64,000 nucleotides of DNA from positions 14,475,505 to 14,539,504 of the forward strand of contig CM047427.1 in assembly GCA_026168455.1 (NCBI GenBank), read 5' to 3'. This DNA comes from Theocolax elegans. Lineage: Eukaryota > Arthropoda > Insecta > Hymenoptera > Cerocephalidae. Positions 23,436-36,866 of the stretch are shown in pieces. Position numbers and translations under genes: made by a program. How positions within the stretch are numbered: position 1 is the first letter of the stretch; each line of letters starts with the position of its first letter. The notes under the pieces are model-generated. The model did not search any database and had not been told where the DNA came from. It saw only the letters and a list, made by a program, of their open reading frames with translations.

Positions 23436-23448
23436 CAGAATGATTCTG
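23436..23448. other. Fold-back junction 1 (palindrome centre)
   Basis: Copy 1 reads up to CAGAAT (23436-23441), one G at 23442 is the centre, and the complement ATTCTG starts at 23443. The two arms then match for about 13 kb. At the equivalent site in copy 3 (49950-49962) the uninterrupted locus reads CAGAAT-C-ATTCTG, itself a 13-base palindrome, and then unique sequence. The strand switch therefore used 6 bases of homology from a local palindrome. No linker or adapter sequence is present. Confidence 0.95.
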
Positions 23449-25353
23449 AACAAATGTCTAATTTTGAATAGTAATAATGATTGTACTAGAGAATCCTCAA
23501 GTATCGTCATAATGAAGTATAAGAATAAAAAGAGTACTTGTAAAAAAGGCGAAGGATGTTCAAAGGTAGAGAAAGCTTAAAGCAAGGGAGTCGAGCTTTG
23601 ACGGGTTTTAAGTTTTCCGTGCTCTCCCAACGTTTCAAATTAATTTCCCGGCCTGTGCGCGCATATCCTGATGTCGATCTCATTTAAATTTCATTAAGAG
23701 AACCGGGACCTACCGAAGAGAGAAAGATGTTCGTTTTCAACCTGAGCTTTTCAACTTTGTTGTCTCGGATGGCCCATGATGAAGCAGATGGATGTATATT
23801 TCCTCTACAAAGTTTCTTCCATCGTTGCTTTCTTTACGTTCTTTTCCGCATCCTTGATACCGGCTGTTGCTTTCTTGGTCGAATGATAAAACTAAACACT
23901 TGAGGAAAACTGCAGTTGATCCATGTGCCTTCTTTTTTTTAACCCGGAATTCCTTTCCACGATTTAGCTAACTTTCAATCTACTTTTCTTTCTTCTCGTT
24001 AAAAACGCGACTGTTAACTTCGCAAAAGGATTCGTTAAAAAGATATCTAGAATTTAATTCATATACGAGATTTATAAATAGGTCGTCACATATATTAGAT
24101 ATTATGTATCTTGAATTTTTGAACAAGATAATATTAGAATTTGTCATAAAATATATTAAAAATGATATTAATTCTTTTATCGCTTGACAGGAAGTTGAAT
24201 GGAGTATTAATCACATTTTCATTGTACAAATGTTGTTGTTTACTTATAATCTCTTTACCTACTATCAATAATTTTTAATCCAATTGCAACTTGTTTAATC
24301 TTTAATAATTTTCTACGTGTCAGCGAACTCTTCTTTTATAATTGTTTTAGTTGATCGAAACTTTGGAAAACTCCTTGACAGCTGTCTCGGATTGGAATTT
24401 TTGAACACACGAACACTTGGTACGTTCTCCTTGTTTCCATCGGAATTTAATTCAATAATGTGACGATTAAAAGAGATTAAACTCCATAACATTAATATGT
24501 ACATTTTCGACCTAAATAGCTAATGAAAATTAATGTAGTAACGCTAGCTTATTGTATTTTTAGTTAAGGATTAGTCAATCTATGTTCAATAAATAAGAAA
24601 ACCAAATTTAATTATGCAAGGTTTCCGATACCACTTCGTTATTTCTATCAGCTGTACTATCTAGTTTAATTTATTTTATTTTAATAATAACTTTATCGAT
24701 TCATCTCCCTTCTTATTCAATAATCTGCTCAAATCTTTCTATGATTGATTTAATAAATACTTAAATATTGCAGTATAATACAAAATTATTGCAGATGGGA
24801 TGCTAGAAACAGTTACTAAAAGTTAAAATACAATATTCATTATTTTCTTATTGGAAACACGTTTTTTATACAAATAGTAATACATTCATATGCTCCTAAT
24901 GTACACCCAGTAAAACATCTAGGAACATTAAAAAAATCCCATCGTTCAAATGAAAAGGTTCAATCAGCGAGTAACAACAAACACATCGAATTCAACAGGC
25001 ACCGATTCGATTATCTTGGCGTTCAAATCGTCAGATTGAGTTGCGCGATCGCTTTGTGTTTGTACATCCACTAGCTGTCGTAGGTGATGAACGAGTTGGT
25101 GGAGAATTGCGCGAGCACGTGCGCGTTCGACCGAATTCCCGCGAGCACGTAGTTGCGATCTTCGTTTACTTCTGCCTAGAGGCCATTTGTCCATTCCACC
25201 GAAAAGCGCTCCCAAGTCTAATTTGGAATTCCGCTTGGATATCTCATCCTCTTTAACTGCCCAAAGAGAGAGAGGAAAGAGCAAATGAGATCCAAGACAA
25301 TAAGACGATTGGATTTTTCGGGACCTTTTACCAGTATGCCGTTTCAAGAGGCT

Positions 25354-26211
25354 TTAATTAGGAGCCGAAAGGGGACTAGATTTAGAAGGTTGCCACTTCC
25401 GTTCTTTTGGTTTGTCCTTTTCGCAACCTGCTGAGATTTTGCGATAAAATTTGGAGCCCCCTCCCCCCTCCCTCTCTTTCCTCGACCAAGGTTTCCTTTC
25501 TGGTGGATCAGGGTAATCGAAATTACCGGTTTATAGTTTAAGGTCTCCAATATTTTATGGTGATGCTCTTGGCTGTGTTTAACAAGGTTCTTAAAATTAA
25601 CCGCAAAGTTATGTACCCACCAACTGTTTGCGAAAGTGAAAGAAAAGTGTCAATTAGAAACTTATGTAACCAGACTAATAGTTTAATTGAAAATTAAGGA
25701 TTTTAGAAATTGGATAGTTAATCTTTTATTATACTTTGATTACCCTTATAAAAATTAATGAGCCTAAAGAGATGTGATCATTTAGTATTTAAAAGTTTAA
25801 ATCGCGAAAATTCGAATGTTTATGATAAACAATAATAATATTGTGTTGTTCAATAGCGTCTACTAACTTATTATTCGATTTTACAATAAATATTCTCATA
25901 TCATGTATATATCCTTTCATATAAGAAAATACTGTTTATCCTTAATAGGTACACAAAGAGATGAAGTAATTTACTCTTACGCGTGAGTTGAATTTTATTC
26001 TACAGTCGAACGTGATTCCACTAAACGAATTTTAGTGAGCCTCGACTCTTTACGCGTCATAAGGAACAATTTTTCGGTCGGAAAGGCATCAGGAATCCAT
26101 TGTCGATCCCTTTCACAAAAATGTGACACGCCTCTCGACGTCCGTGCCCACACAGCTTCTCATTAGCAACGAGAATAAAACCCAAAACCAGCTTCGAGAG
26201 CTGAGGTACAT
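25354..26211 (-). pseudogene. model Y, copy 2 (inverted, frameshifted)
   Basis: ATG at 26209-26211, second exon 25527-25623 intact at 97 nt, third exon about 25354-25430 shortened by one A within AAA, which breaks the last part of the frame. First-exon length is also reduced near 26120. Splice sites are retained. Same error style as elsewhere in copy 2. Confidence 0.35.
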
Positions 26212-29200
26212 AAGAAAAAAGAGAGCAAATATCTGGGACCTATTTCGCCATCGATTCACTCGATTGGTCGGGCGACGGTTTCCTGTTGAAAATTAGTATC
26301 GAGACCGGCTGTATCGCCTTCTTTCAGCCACGTATTTCAAAGCGTAACGCGTAAGTCACTTACCTAGAAACGAGATGTGGATATACAGGCATTTTACACA
26401 AAAATTTAACGCTCAATTCTATTGGGGATTAGACACTTCAAATGGTTTCAAAGAACTCAACGCACTGTCTTCTAGTTCTAGAAAGTCTATCAACTCCTCG
26501 ATCTATTACAACATTCAAATTGTTTTCTAAATTTTTTATCTTGAGCAATCGATTCAAAATAATTGGATAATTGTCTAAGAGTATAATAAAATTGCTAAAA
26601 TTAATTTATTAATTTAATAATTTTTAGTTTCAAAATTCGAGTCTAAGTATTACTAAGTACACGTTTACTAGTTGATTATATTCAACAATATACGGATTTC
26701 TAACCTATATTATTTGATATTTAATTTAATATTCGTAATATAATAAGACTTTTGCACGATAACATTTATCATATGTCTGATTGACGCAATTCAAATATGG
26801 ATAATAAGTGTTTACTCTACGATTACTCGAATGAGCTCGTACGGAGTAAACGCCAAACAAGTGTGCATATACATACACGGTATAAATTCGAATACAAAAG
26901 AGAAGGCGGGATAAATATGGTGCGAGGGAGTCAGAGAGAAGAGAGACGGAGAGAGAGGTAAAGGAGAAAGAGGGAGGAGCATATACACCGCGGCAACTAA
27001 GGAGTTTAGTGTACCGTGACGACTTTGGCAATTCCCCTAGCGATGTGGGCCTCCGGGTGTCCAATGCGCGAGCTTCTGCACGAATCAGCCATTTTCACCA
27101 TAGACTACGAGCACTAACCAACTCTCTCTCCCTCTCTCTCCCTCCCTCTCCCTCTCCTCTCTTCTCTCTCGCTTGGCATCTCACACTCTCTCTTCTATCT
27201 CACGTAGTCCCTACGTTCACATTATACCGAAGAGAGGAGTATATACTCGTACGACAAACCTAACCGTCGTCTATTTCCTGTTTGCGCGAGTTAAACGCAA
27301 CTTTGCGCAAAGCGCCCGATGCAAATGCAACGTTAACTGCATTTCCTTACACTATATATATATATATATATGCACGATACCTGCCTACATGTACATGTAC
27401 ACGTATATACGTGGGTATATATATATATATATATGTATATAGAGGTTGATGAGAACGCGACGGGTATTTGATTTTGTCCTTTTGAGTTGGGTTTGTATTT
27501 TAGGAATGCACGAGGGATGCGCGACTAGTTTCCCGATGTTGGATTTTGTAACCGCGCGCTGCGGGTACCGTAATTTTGGGACGTCGCGTGCAGGATCCCC
27601 ACTCTGGTATCAACCCTCTTGATGTGAACTGTTTTACCTATTTCGTCGGGAATACCATTTTACCTGATGGCATTTTCGCACCCAATTTATTGCAATTTCG
27701 ATCAATTCCCAGTGTTATTTTCCAGGACAATGAATTTACACAATCGGGCTACTCTCGAAATTTCTTCAAGTGAAAAGCTACTCGTTCGAGAAGACATATA
27801 TGAGTAGCACGCGGATCAAATTAATCAAATTACCTATCAGACTTTAAAAAACGGGAACAATGTGACATCAAATGTAATCTAAATTTTCTTTTTTGAATGA
27901 CTTTTTACTTTAACGTAATTAGTAGACTACATTGTCTAGTACTTGCAAGTTGAATTCAAATAGAAATGAACGTTTTGCTGGTAATAGTAGAAAATGTTAT
28001 TCGCTAGATTTGCATTCGTCGTCGATACAGACCAATGAATAAACATTTATCCGTAACCAAATCGCAAAAGAGAGGTGGGACGAGATGCGAGGAGGAGGAC
28101 AATGTCAGCTAGTCGTCTGCAGACATGGATATTCCGTTTTCCAAGCGCCAGGTGGTTTATCTACCTTGGACACGCTCGCGCAAGCCAATGTTACCATCTC
28201 ATTTGATCGCACATTTTCCACTTAAAATTTATCGCTGCCAATGCACAAGGGCTTGTATGCGTTTGCGATTATTAGTTCCTTGGAAACTTAACTTTCAAGT
28301 CCTCGGTGAACTTTGAATATCGTCCTCGTTAGATTGCAATAGGTATTTGTTCATTTTCGAGATAACTTGCTCCGATATTCAATCAGATTTACAACTTTCA
28401 AGATATTTTATTTGACTTTCTAGAAGATTTGTGTAAGAAAGGAATAAAATAAACGTTTGTTCATTTGATAATGATTTTCAGTCGAACGTGACATATCTTT
28501 AATATGGTCTCGTTATTCTTAAGGTGCGAGACTCGAATAAAGGAAGTAGAAAGTTACGTAATTACAGTTATGTATATAAGAAAAACGTTGAATTGACAGA
28601 AATGGTATTTCATACTTCGGCAATATTGTTAATGCTGTAAATTATTCTGGTTTAAAATATTTCTTCCGATTCTAAATTACAATTCTTAAAGTTTTTATCA
28701 AATCACAATTACTGATCCATTTACAAGTTTGCCAATGGCTCTTTAAAGGTATCGATAAGAATTGAAAACTTTTTTTCATCGACTGTAATTTGTTTTGTGT
28801 TCATGGGATACCATGTTATTGTTAGTTTTTAAACAACTCTCATAAAATCCTCCCGTATAACTGTTAAACTAAACTTTGAACACTTTGACAATTATGTCAA
28901 ATGCGGTATTACGTTTAAACTATCGGGAAATTCGTTTTTGGCTCATTTAAAATAGATGTAAAATTACGTAAGTATGTCTTATCGACTCAACAAAAATGAT
29001 GTCAACTTAAACGATACAGATTACAATATGCATCGTAGAATTCGCCGGAGAACAATTGAATTCACTCCTTAGAGATGACGAGATGATCCTCGTAACACAA
29101 ATCTACTTGAAAATTTCAAGGATCGTGCACAAAGGCTTGTGTGTGACTGGTGCTAATGCCGTTAACTTGGCATTCAAGATGCTCGGTAAAGCGACAATAA

Positions 29201-30356
29201 TTTCGCGATCGAATCGATCGGCGAAACCGCTGGCTATTGGATTCGCCTTTGTCGTTTCATTGACTACCTTAACTAGAAGAGCAGAACCTCCGGAATAGTA
29301 TGCGGTGGCCTTAACGAGCGTGATTCCTCACGCGCAGGGCATTCAACTCGAAATTTGCAAAGCTAGAGAGAACCGCTTTATAGCTACGATATAACTTCTA
29401 TTCAGTCAATTTTGTAGTGTCACATTTTTAAAAATTTATTCTTATGCAATAATCAATTGATACTATACTAAATTTTATGAACAGCAAATTTTAGTTTACG
29501 TTTTGCGATATTCCATTTTCACCCCTCCTGTTTTATCAATGTAATACGTGTTTATTAAATCTTAGGCAGAACATTAATTAATTTTTGCGCAATCCCCAAA
29601 AGCTGTATATTTTTGGCTAAAACTTAGCTCATATATTGTTTATGATGAAAGGGCAATCAATTTATTAAAATTATAGATAAAACTGATTCTCTTATTAATT
29701 ATGGTCGAATTTTGTATATATTTTATCTGTAAATTTAAATTAAAGACTTCGATAACAGTGTAATCTAATAAATTTTTAGTTTATTTAATTATTTTTGGTT
29801 ATTATATAATAATGTTCATTTTCCAATGGTTAAGTCGTTAAGTGATAAACCAAATTTCACGTCAGATGTTAAATTCACGGGTACACAAAGGACTCGATAT
29901 ATTGTAATTTTAATATATGAGTTTCATAATATTAATCCATATAACGGCACTTTATGTTATTTCCTCAGCATGTAACTGCAGATTGCAGAAGCCTTTTGTA
30001 CTCGTAAATTCTCGTTGGGTTTTCAAATTTGGATACAAATTCAAAACACGTGGATACGAAAATTGCCTGATCGTTTTAAATCTTTGTAGACTCTCGTGCA
30101 ACTTCCCTATAACGACATCGTAATCCAATAACACAATTTTTTTAACGAAAGCTTTGTATCAAAAGAGTTTAATATTTACTTATACTAATCAACAAATATG
30201 AAAATAATAAAATCGTAAGTGCAGACGTTAAATCTGAGTAATCATCAGCAGGGTATGATAAATTTTATTGAAATGAAATTACATACATTTTCACAATTAA
30301 AAACATAGTTTTGAAACAATAGTATCTAAATTATTAAACTAAATAAAATAATATAT

Positions 30357-32215
30357 TTTAAAAAACCTCGATAATAAAGTCGCAGTGTCAACAAGAACCG
30401 CCCCGTGAAACAATAACACTCTCGTCGAATCCCAAATCCGGTGAACTAACTCCAAGAACAAATCCGTCGCTCCGCGAAATAAACCGCAAAGAGCTTTTGT
30501 TCGGATTGGCCCTACTTAACTTGCTCCTTCATGGGTATGGATCACAATTGTCCCCGCCAATCCTCCATACATAATAAACGAGGTAGGAATTTTTACCCCA
30601 AGAGCTAAGAAAAAATAAAAAGAAAATGTGTTAGAGGTCGAGTGTGTGTAACGCGACTGCTATTCGAGCCGATCGGATGGTGAAAGCTCACCTTCTTGTC
30701 CTTATTCTTTTCTCGGAGCCGTGTGAAGATATCGAGATAAGGAGGGCAAGCACAAAGCATCTTTTCCTTAATATCGACTAGGTTCCGCTCGAATTCGGTG
30801 GCGAGCTTGTGATACCGGATTTTCTTGGATCGTAGGATCCCTACAGGAAGTAACGATTGGATGCAAGTGATAAGTCTTACTTTTTTCGAAAAAATTTTTT
30901 TGAAAATTACTAGTACTTGCTTTGCTGGAAAAACACGAAAATACAATTTTTAGTCTATTAAATTCCACATAAAATGATTCTTCGAGATCTTCGTAATTAT
31001 ACTTTATTATACTTTAAGTACATTATAAATTTACAGTATAAAGTAAATTATTATTATATTTTGGAGACAAATATTTTTAAAATTAATTTTCATCAATTAT
31101 TTCTAACGCGTAGTATAATTTTAATTAAACTACCGCCACAAAAAATAATTATTTTTTCATACTCCACTTTTTTTATCTTATGTGTACAATAAAATATAAC
31201 TTATTATTTAACTATAATTTAAAATATGTTGATCATCAAAGCATAGTGTACAAATTACAAGGGACCAAGTTTTTTCACTTTTCAACGAATTTTTTTTAGT
31301 TTTTCGTATAACTTACAAAATCAAGAGAGAAAGAGAGAGGGGAGAGGAGGGGGGCGGTGAGAGGGAGAGGTTGTACAATGGCCTGGAGGCAACGTACAGG
31401 AAAGGATCCAAGTTATCACCGATACTTTACTCTGTTTGTACCTTATCTCGACTTGAAACGAGAATTTACGTGAAGAAGAAACTTTGACTTTCGTTTGAGG
31501 AAATCTTGCTAGTTGGTATCTCAGGAATTTATATTCGTCAGTCGACCAAAGTTGTTATAACTATTTACCATGTTTTTCCCATCAAACTGTTGTTACTTTA
31601 TATCGATACACGATTTTCGTTGTTATCTTATCAAACTTGAATTTTGTTTGAAATTAAGTTTATAACATAGAGTTTGACTGATCATAACGAATTAATTGCA
31701 ATTCAACAGTCGCAAAGTAAATACAATAATTACGGTTCAATGAGCTCAAACTCAAAACCACGGATTAAATTGACAAATATATGTATAACAGTGCAAACAA
31801 GACGCATAGTGCTTCCTATCGATCAATGAATACAAGTTCCATATTTTTCAACTGAAGAAGCGAAAACCACAGAGATAAAAAGTACTTTGGTTTACTTTTT
31901 TTCCTCATTACCACCCTAAATCTCAGTGTACACAAATCGTCCTCCCTTTTTCTCGTCGCAATCGACATGATCCGTCGGTTGCGCGTGACTTTTCAACAAT
32001 TGACTTGGCACGAGTCTCCTACCACACACCGTTACAAGCTCTTTTTATCTTACCGCGTCTTCCTTTTTTTTGGTTTCTTTTCTTTCAACGTGTTCCTCTG
32101 CTACGCCAGATTTCTTTCACCTTGGATAGCTCGCGACCCTTCTTAAACGATAAAAATTGTCGGTGTTAGGGGAGGACTGTCCCGAGCTTAATAATGTCTT
32201 ACAGCGTGAATTATA
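30357..32215 (-). pseudogene. model X, copy 2 (inverted, indel-damaged)
   Basis: Exon 1 spans 32054-32215 and is 6 nt shorter than in copy 1, all through losses inside homopolymers (A11 to A8, A4 to A3, A3 to A2, G4 to G3). Exon 2 (30692-30840) keeps its length by one gain and one loss that shift the frame between them. Exon 3 (about 30357-30604) contains the garbled patch at 30505-30575. Splice dinucleotides are retained. This pattern looks like uncorrected long-read error rather than biological decay. Confidence 0.4.
30505..30575 (-). other. garbled patch in copy 2
   Basis: About 70 nt that fail to align with the matching interval in copies 1 (about 16185-16250) and 3, although both flanks align well. 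The patch falls inside exon 3 of model X. It reads like a low-quality stretch of a single read. Confidence 0.7.
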
Positions 32216-33270
32216 CTTTAGGAAGAAAAGTGCGGTAAAATGATAGTGTTAAAAAGTTGTTAGTTTCATGCGTTTTCTAGAGCCACGGAATGTCAAGTTC
32301 CATTTTTCGTTTGTCAAAATATTGCCGCGAGTATATCAATCGGTTGAAAAATTATTTAATCAATTTATTTTCATTTATTACTTGGTTAATTCAAAATTCA
32401 GAGTTGTACTTTTAGATGAACGTTAAATGAAAACTAATATCTTTTATTTTTTAAGGAGTCCTTATCATAAAATTAGAATTAATTGTGAAGTTCTAAGTAA
32501 TTGAGTGTTATATTCCTATTGTCAAAATGATAACCATAAAAATTGTTGAAATCAGTCTAATCCGATGGTCAATGTTCCTCTGCACTATATTTATTCTGCT
32601 CAAGTTCGTTCATTCGATTCGCTTATCTTGTCATCCCTGTAGGTTCACTCGATCCTCCGGCAAAGTGTCTTTCGTATCCAGCAATTTACAAGCTCGAGCT
32701 ACAGTGACCAACCGGGTAAATTTAACTCACTGACACGGAAACGTACACGTGTTGAATTCGTTATTATTTCGTTTTTTTTATTATAAAGTGTATTCGTCAA
32801 CGACACGTAAACAAAAATTGTTCGTGTCATAGTGTAAAATGATAAATTACAACGTGACTGTTTTAAATCTGTATGCACATTGATTTAGTAATCAAAAACA
32901 CAACAATTTACGTTGAAAACTTTTCAATTCAAGTTTGTAAAAGAAAAAACAAAGTTGGCGTGATTATATCTTTTAAATTGGAATAAACAAAGTATTATTT
33001 CAAATAAGTAAACTTTTTAATAACGTTACAAACTTGTAATTGCATCTAACTTTGTTTTTGCATTATTGCAATTTCATATTTGATGAAAAGATAGTCAATG
33101 GATTTTTAATTATGATAATAGGTGAAAAGTATTTAAGTAAAACTAACATATTTACGCTTAGTGAACTTAAACAAATTAAAATTAGATTTCATACAGTAAA
33201 TAAGATTAAATCCCTAGTAGAATTTTAAATATGAAAAATGTGCTTGAAATTAAGAAATGGCCAGTGAAAC

Positions 33271-33694
33271 TGGTCAGGTTCTATCTCAAAATGAAACGCT
33301 TTTTCACACCTTTCTTGACCATTTCTTAGATGTACATAACCTTCATCAAATATGAAACAACTTTTCGGGTAATCCTGTAAACAAAACTTAAAGCGTGTTG
33401 TGAAATTTGATCGGTTTTACCATTTGTAATAGATACAGACGATTGTTTACGCTATATAAATAGTACTTTTAAAGATATTTCGACGTTTATCATTTTTGTC
33501 TCAAATTGAGCCAAATCATTTTAGGAGCTTGTTTATGGCTATTATACTTAGCTAAAATGGCCAATTTTTCTTAGTCTACTTAAAATTCCAAAAGCATTTT
33601 GATGGTCAGAAAAGGTTTGTAAAATGGAATGAAAACCATGAAATAGGCAGGAAAGGTTCGAAAAAGCGTTTCATTCCTGTACACGACCTGACCA
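33271..33694. mobile_element. mariner-TIR MITE, copy 2 (inverted)
   Basis: The reverse complement of 13000-13425, present because the element lies within the repeat unit. It is not an independent insertion. Confidence 0.65.
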
Positions 33695-36600
33695 AGCGTC
33701 CTAGTTAGTTTATAGATTGACATGAGAACGCTACTCAGTAAATGGCTACAAAATTTTTGTTGATTCCACCAGGGATAAGTAATTCGTTTTTTTTTAAATT
33801 ATATTTATTTAGTAAAGTCGTGATTTTCTTCGAAATTGATAAAATATATTTCTGTAAATTTATAGTTTAATTTGTTATCAAATTAGATACGCAGCAACAA
33901 TTCTAGTTTCAGATGAAAATATATCCTGTATAAAAAAATGATTTATTCGAACAGTTATCATTGCTAAAGTTAGATACAAAACGACACATAATTTTGCAGA
34001 AACGATTACGAGATTAAACAACGCACAATTCGAATGAAATGATCAAGTGGCACGCGAGCATAGGTTGGGCAAGATAAATTATTCAAAATCTACCGAATGA
34101 AGGAAGAAAAATGAATACTACAATTCATCGAATCAGGAAGATTGTTAACCTAACAAAAGTGGATCTCGTTTGAAATTCATGAATTCGAGAGAGATTTCCC
34201 ATCCCGGCGACATCGAATACCAAGTCGTAAACATATTTGACATCTGACGTCTTGCTATGGATTCTACTGGAGCAGATTTCTCAGCTCCTTATAGAATCAG
34301 ACGAATAAGAAATAAGAGATAAGAGACAAAAGGTATAGAGTCAACGGGCAAGAAAAGAATCGATATATACGGATAGGAGCAAAAAGCGAATTGCGTGTAC
34401 GTCTATACATCTGTATGTATGTATACGACAGAACGAAGTTCGCGACTTTCGTTGAAAAGGAATTGGAAAAAATAAAAAGATTGAATGAGACGCGATAAAG
34501 AAGGATGATGTATGAAGGCTTACCGGACGATCTCGACAGATTGAAAACCGAAAAACTTTTCGAATCTAGGAGAGGAGGACATGATTGACGAGGAACTACC
34601 GCGCGATCTGGTATTTTAGAATCATGAGAATATTGATAAAATGGATAAATTATTTTTATTCACTTTTTAAATAAAGTCTGAAATGCATTGATTAGAAAAG
34701 ATTGCATTCGAATCATACTGGAAATTCAGCTAATATTAACCGCGCAACAGGTTAGTCTTGTTAGATACCACATATTTGTATTAATAAATCTTCGAAACTC
34801 AATTTATGTACAACTGTAAAACTGATATAAATTTTAATTTATGAAACCTCGTTTATTACAGTCCATGAATTAACTAAATATGTAAAATATGTTGTTCTTG
34901 TTGATTCGTAATGAACTCTGTTGCTTGATGTATACATTTTTCTTAAAAATTATATCGACAAAATAATAATTTTGTAAGAATAAATACTTGACTTTTAATC
35001 ATGACGTTTTTAAAGATACTTTTACTTTTGGCTTTAATGCTACTGTAAAAAGTTTGATAGATAAAATATCGAAAAAAACCACTCTTGAGAGGATTAATAT
35101 CGAGTTCTCAACGAAGTGACACTAAACCTTAAAAATAACCATTTATCGAATCTCTCGCACTAACTGGACCACCTGCTCTAGTTAAAAAAAGAATAATCCA
35201 AAAAATATCTAAGAAAAAATAATCTAAGATATCGAATAAGAATTAATCGATGCCACCGTGAGATCCAACAGCGGTAACTCAAAAACTAAAGGCTGAACCT
35301 CTTCGTAGAAATGCACCACGCGTGGAATATCGAAGAATCGTTCGTATCCTCGACAACATCAAAGACTGGCCAAAAAAAAGAGAGGGCCTATAAAAAAGGA
35401 AAGGAAGATTGGACCTCCCGTCGCGTGACTCCTGTCACTTCTCGGTGGCCGAGTCAATTGTCAACGAACCAAAGAGATACATCGGTTCTCTCACTTGATT
35501 ACCTGTACAATGCAGCAGTATACGTGAAATTCAAGCGAAATTTCGATACTTTTCATTCCTCTCCATTTAAATTTAACATTTTGTCGTGCCTATACTATGT
35601 ATAATAATCATGCTAACATTTTATATTTTTTTTTAAATTTCTTTGTACAATCTATTGGTTTCAATAAACTAGAAATTTTGTGAAATATTGATTGATAAAA
35701 CAAACATTTTTATATTTTCTATAAAGATAATGTTTTTTTTAAATCCTTATCGTTTGACGTTTTGTTTATAATTATATTTTTACAGTTTTAAATCCATAAT
35801 TAACACAGAATTTATTTACTAAATATTAAAAAAATAATTTCTTGTATAAGCATCTTGTATAAGCATCTTCGTTAGGCTTTTCCATATAATCTAAACTTAT
35901 ACTATGATTTTTTAAACATAATTTATCAATTTGAGAGATACAGATTGTAATTTAGATTGAACACCAGCCGTGAGTATTACCAACCGAGACCAAAAAAAGT
36001 TAATTTTTACATTTATTCAACACTTCTTCTGTTTTATGAGAAACTTATATATAAATTTGCAAAACAGCAAAAGTTTGCATGAATATCTGTATGTTTTCGA
36101 TGCAAACATTTTTGAAGGTACAGTTAATGTGCGATTAAAACTGTGGAGAATAATATATTTTTCACTTACTTAGTGCCTCTGAATTTGGATTTTGTATGAA
36201 ATAGTAAATTTTATTAAATAATGCAATCAGTAATATCTTCTTCAGAAAATTAAAATACCAAATTACAAAATAACATTAATCAATGACATATTGAAATTAT
36301 TTTCATTTAATTAAACAACTAAATTGATTTCAATTACATTATTTAATAATTAAAATTATATTATATTATATTATTATAAAATAGATAATATTAATAAAAG
36401 AGAATAAATATATGAAATTAATACAAATAGAGTAAGTCAATTATATTTTTTGAGAAGTATACTTTTTTAATAATTTTTTGAGTATCGCAGAGCACTTTAA
36501 TTCTACGAAAAGTATGCTAGCGCTCTTCTCTTCTTTCGACGAGTTCCGAAGGATTTTGCGGCTGAAAAGATCGTACTATGCCAGGAGCTTCTTGAAAAGT

Positions 36601-36850
36601 GATTTTCGTCCTGGTGAATGCGATGAATGGGAACCAATAATTTCGATACTTCCTTCAGAAAAACTCGGAGGACTCATTTTTATGCTGCCTCTTAAAAATG
36701 AATTTCGAATTCTCAAATTATTTTACGCCGGAATAAATTTAATATTTTATCAAAAAGAAATATCTTTTTTTCATACCATATTTTTTTCAACCGTATTTTC
36801 TCCCGCAAACTCGTTACGGGAATAATAAATGCAGCTGCCTTTTAATTTGA

Positions 36851-36866
36851 TGAACTAATGTAATTG
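36851..36866. other. Strand-switch junction 2
   Basis: Copy 2 ends where the reverse complement of 9812-9820 would read AAATAATGT, and copy 3 begins inside 10334-10342, which also reads AAATAATGT. The joined sequence retains TAATGT (36857-36862) with one mismatch just before it. The switch therefore shows 6-9 bases of microhomology, and it is asymmetric: about 515 bases of the unit are skipped. No adapter-like insert is present. Confidence 0.85.

Larger units (their letters stand above)
9812..23441 (+). repeat. Repeat unit, copy 1 (direct)
   Basis: About 13.6 kb that recurs twice more: reverse-complemented at 23443-36862 and direct at 36857-49955. Copy 1 is continuous with unique left flank, so it is the left-anchored copy. 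Bases 9812-10336 occur only in copies 1 and 2. The unit contains candidate gene models X and Y, a mariner-type MITE, CT/GA/TA microsatellites and several CpG-rich islands. Against copy 3 it is near-identical except for homopolymer indels and about 28 substitutions between 15646 and 19332. Confidence 0.97.
23443..36862 (-). repeat. Repeat unit, copy 2 (inverted)
   Basis: Reverse complement of 9812-23441. It is about 200 bases shorter than copy 1 through many one- and two-base losses, mostly in homopolymers. It also has a garbled patch at about 30505-30575 where neither sister copy aligns well. At substitution sites in 15.6-18.8 kb it mostly agrees with copy 1, but at 17398, 18118, 19018, 19058 and 19332 (copy 1 numbering) it agrees with copy 3. 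Its open frames are therefore mostly broken versions of those in the other copies. Confidence 0.96.

Noticed and set aside
23436..23448. SMRTbell-type adapter read-through as the cause of the fold-back
   Set aside because: No adapter-like spacer at either junction, and the second junction is offset by about 515 bases. A chimera remains possible by other routes.
23248..23580. 110-codon plus ORF crossing the fold-back
   Set aside because: It spans the copy 1/copy 2 junction and exists only because of the inversion.
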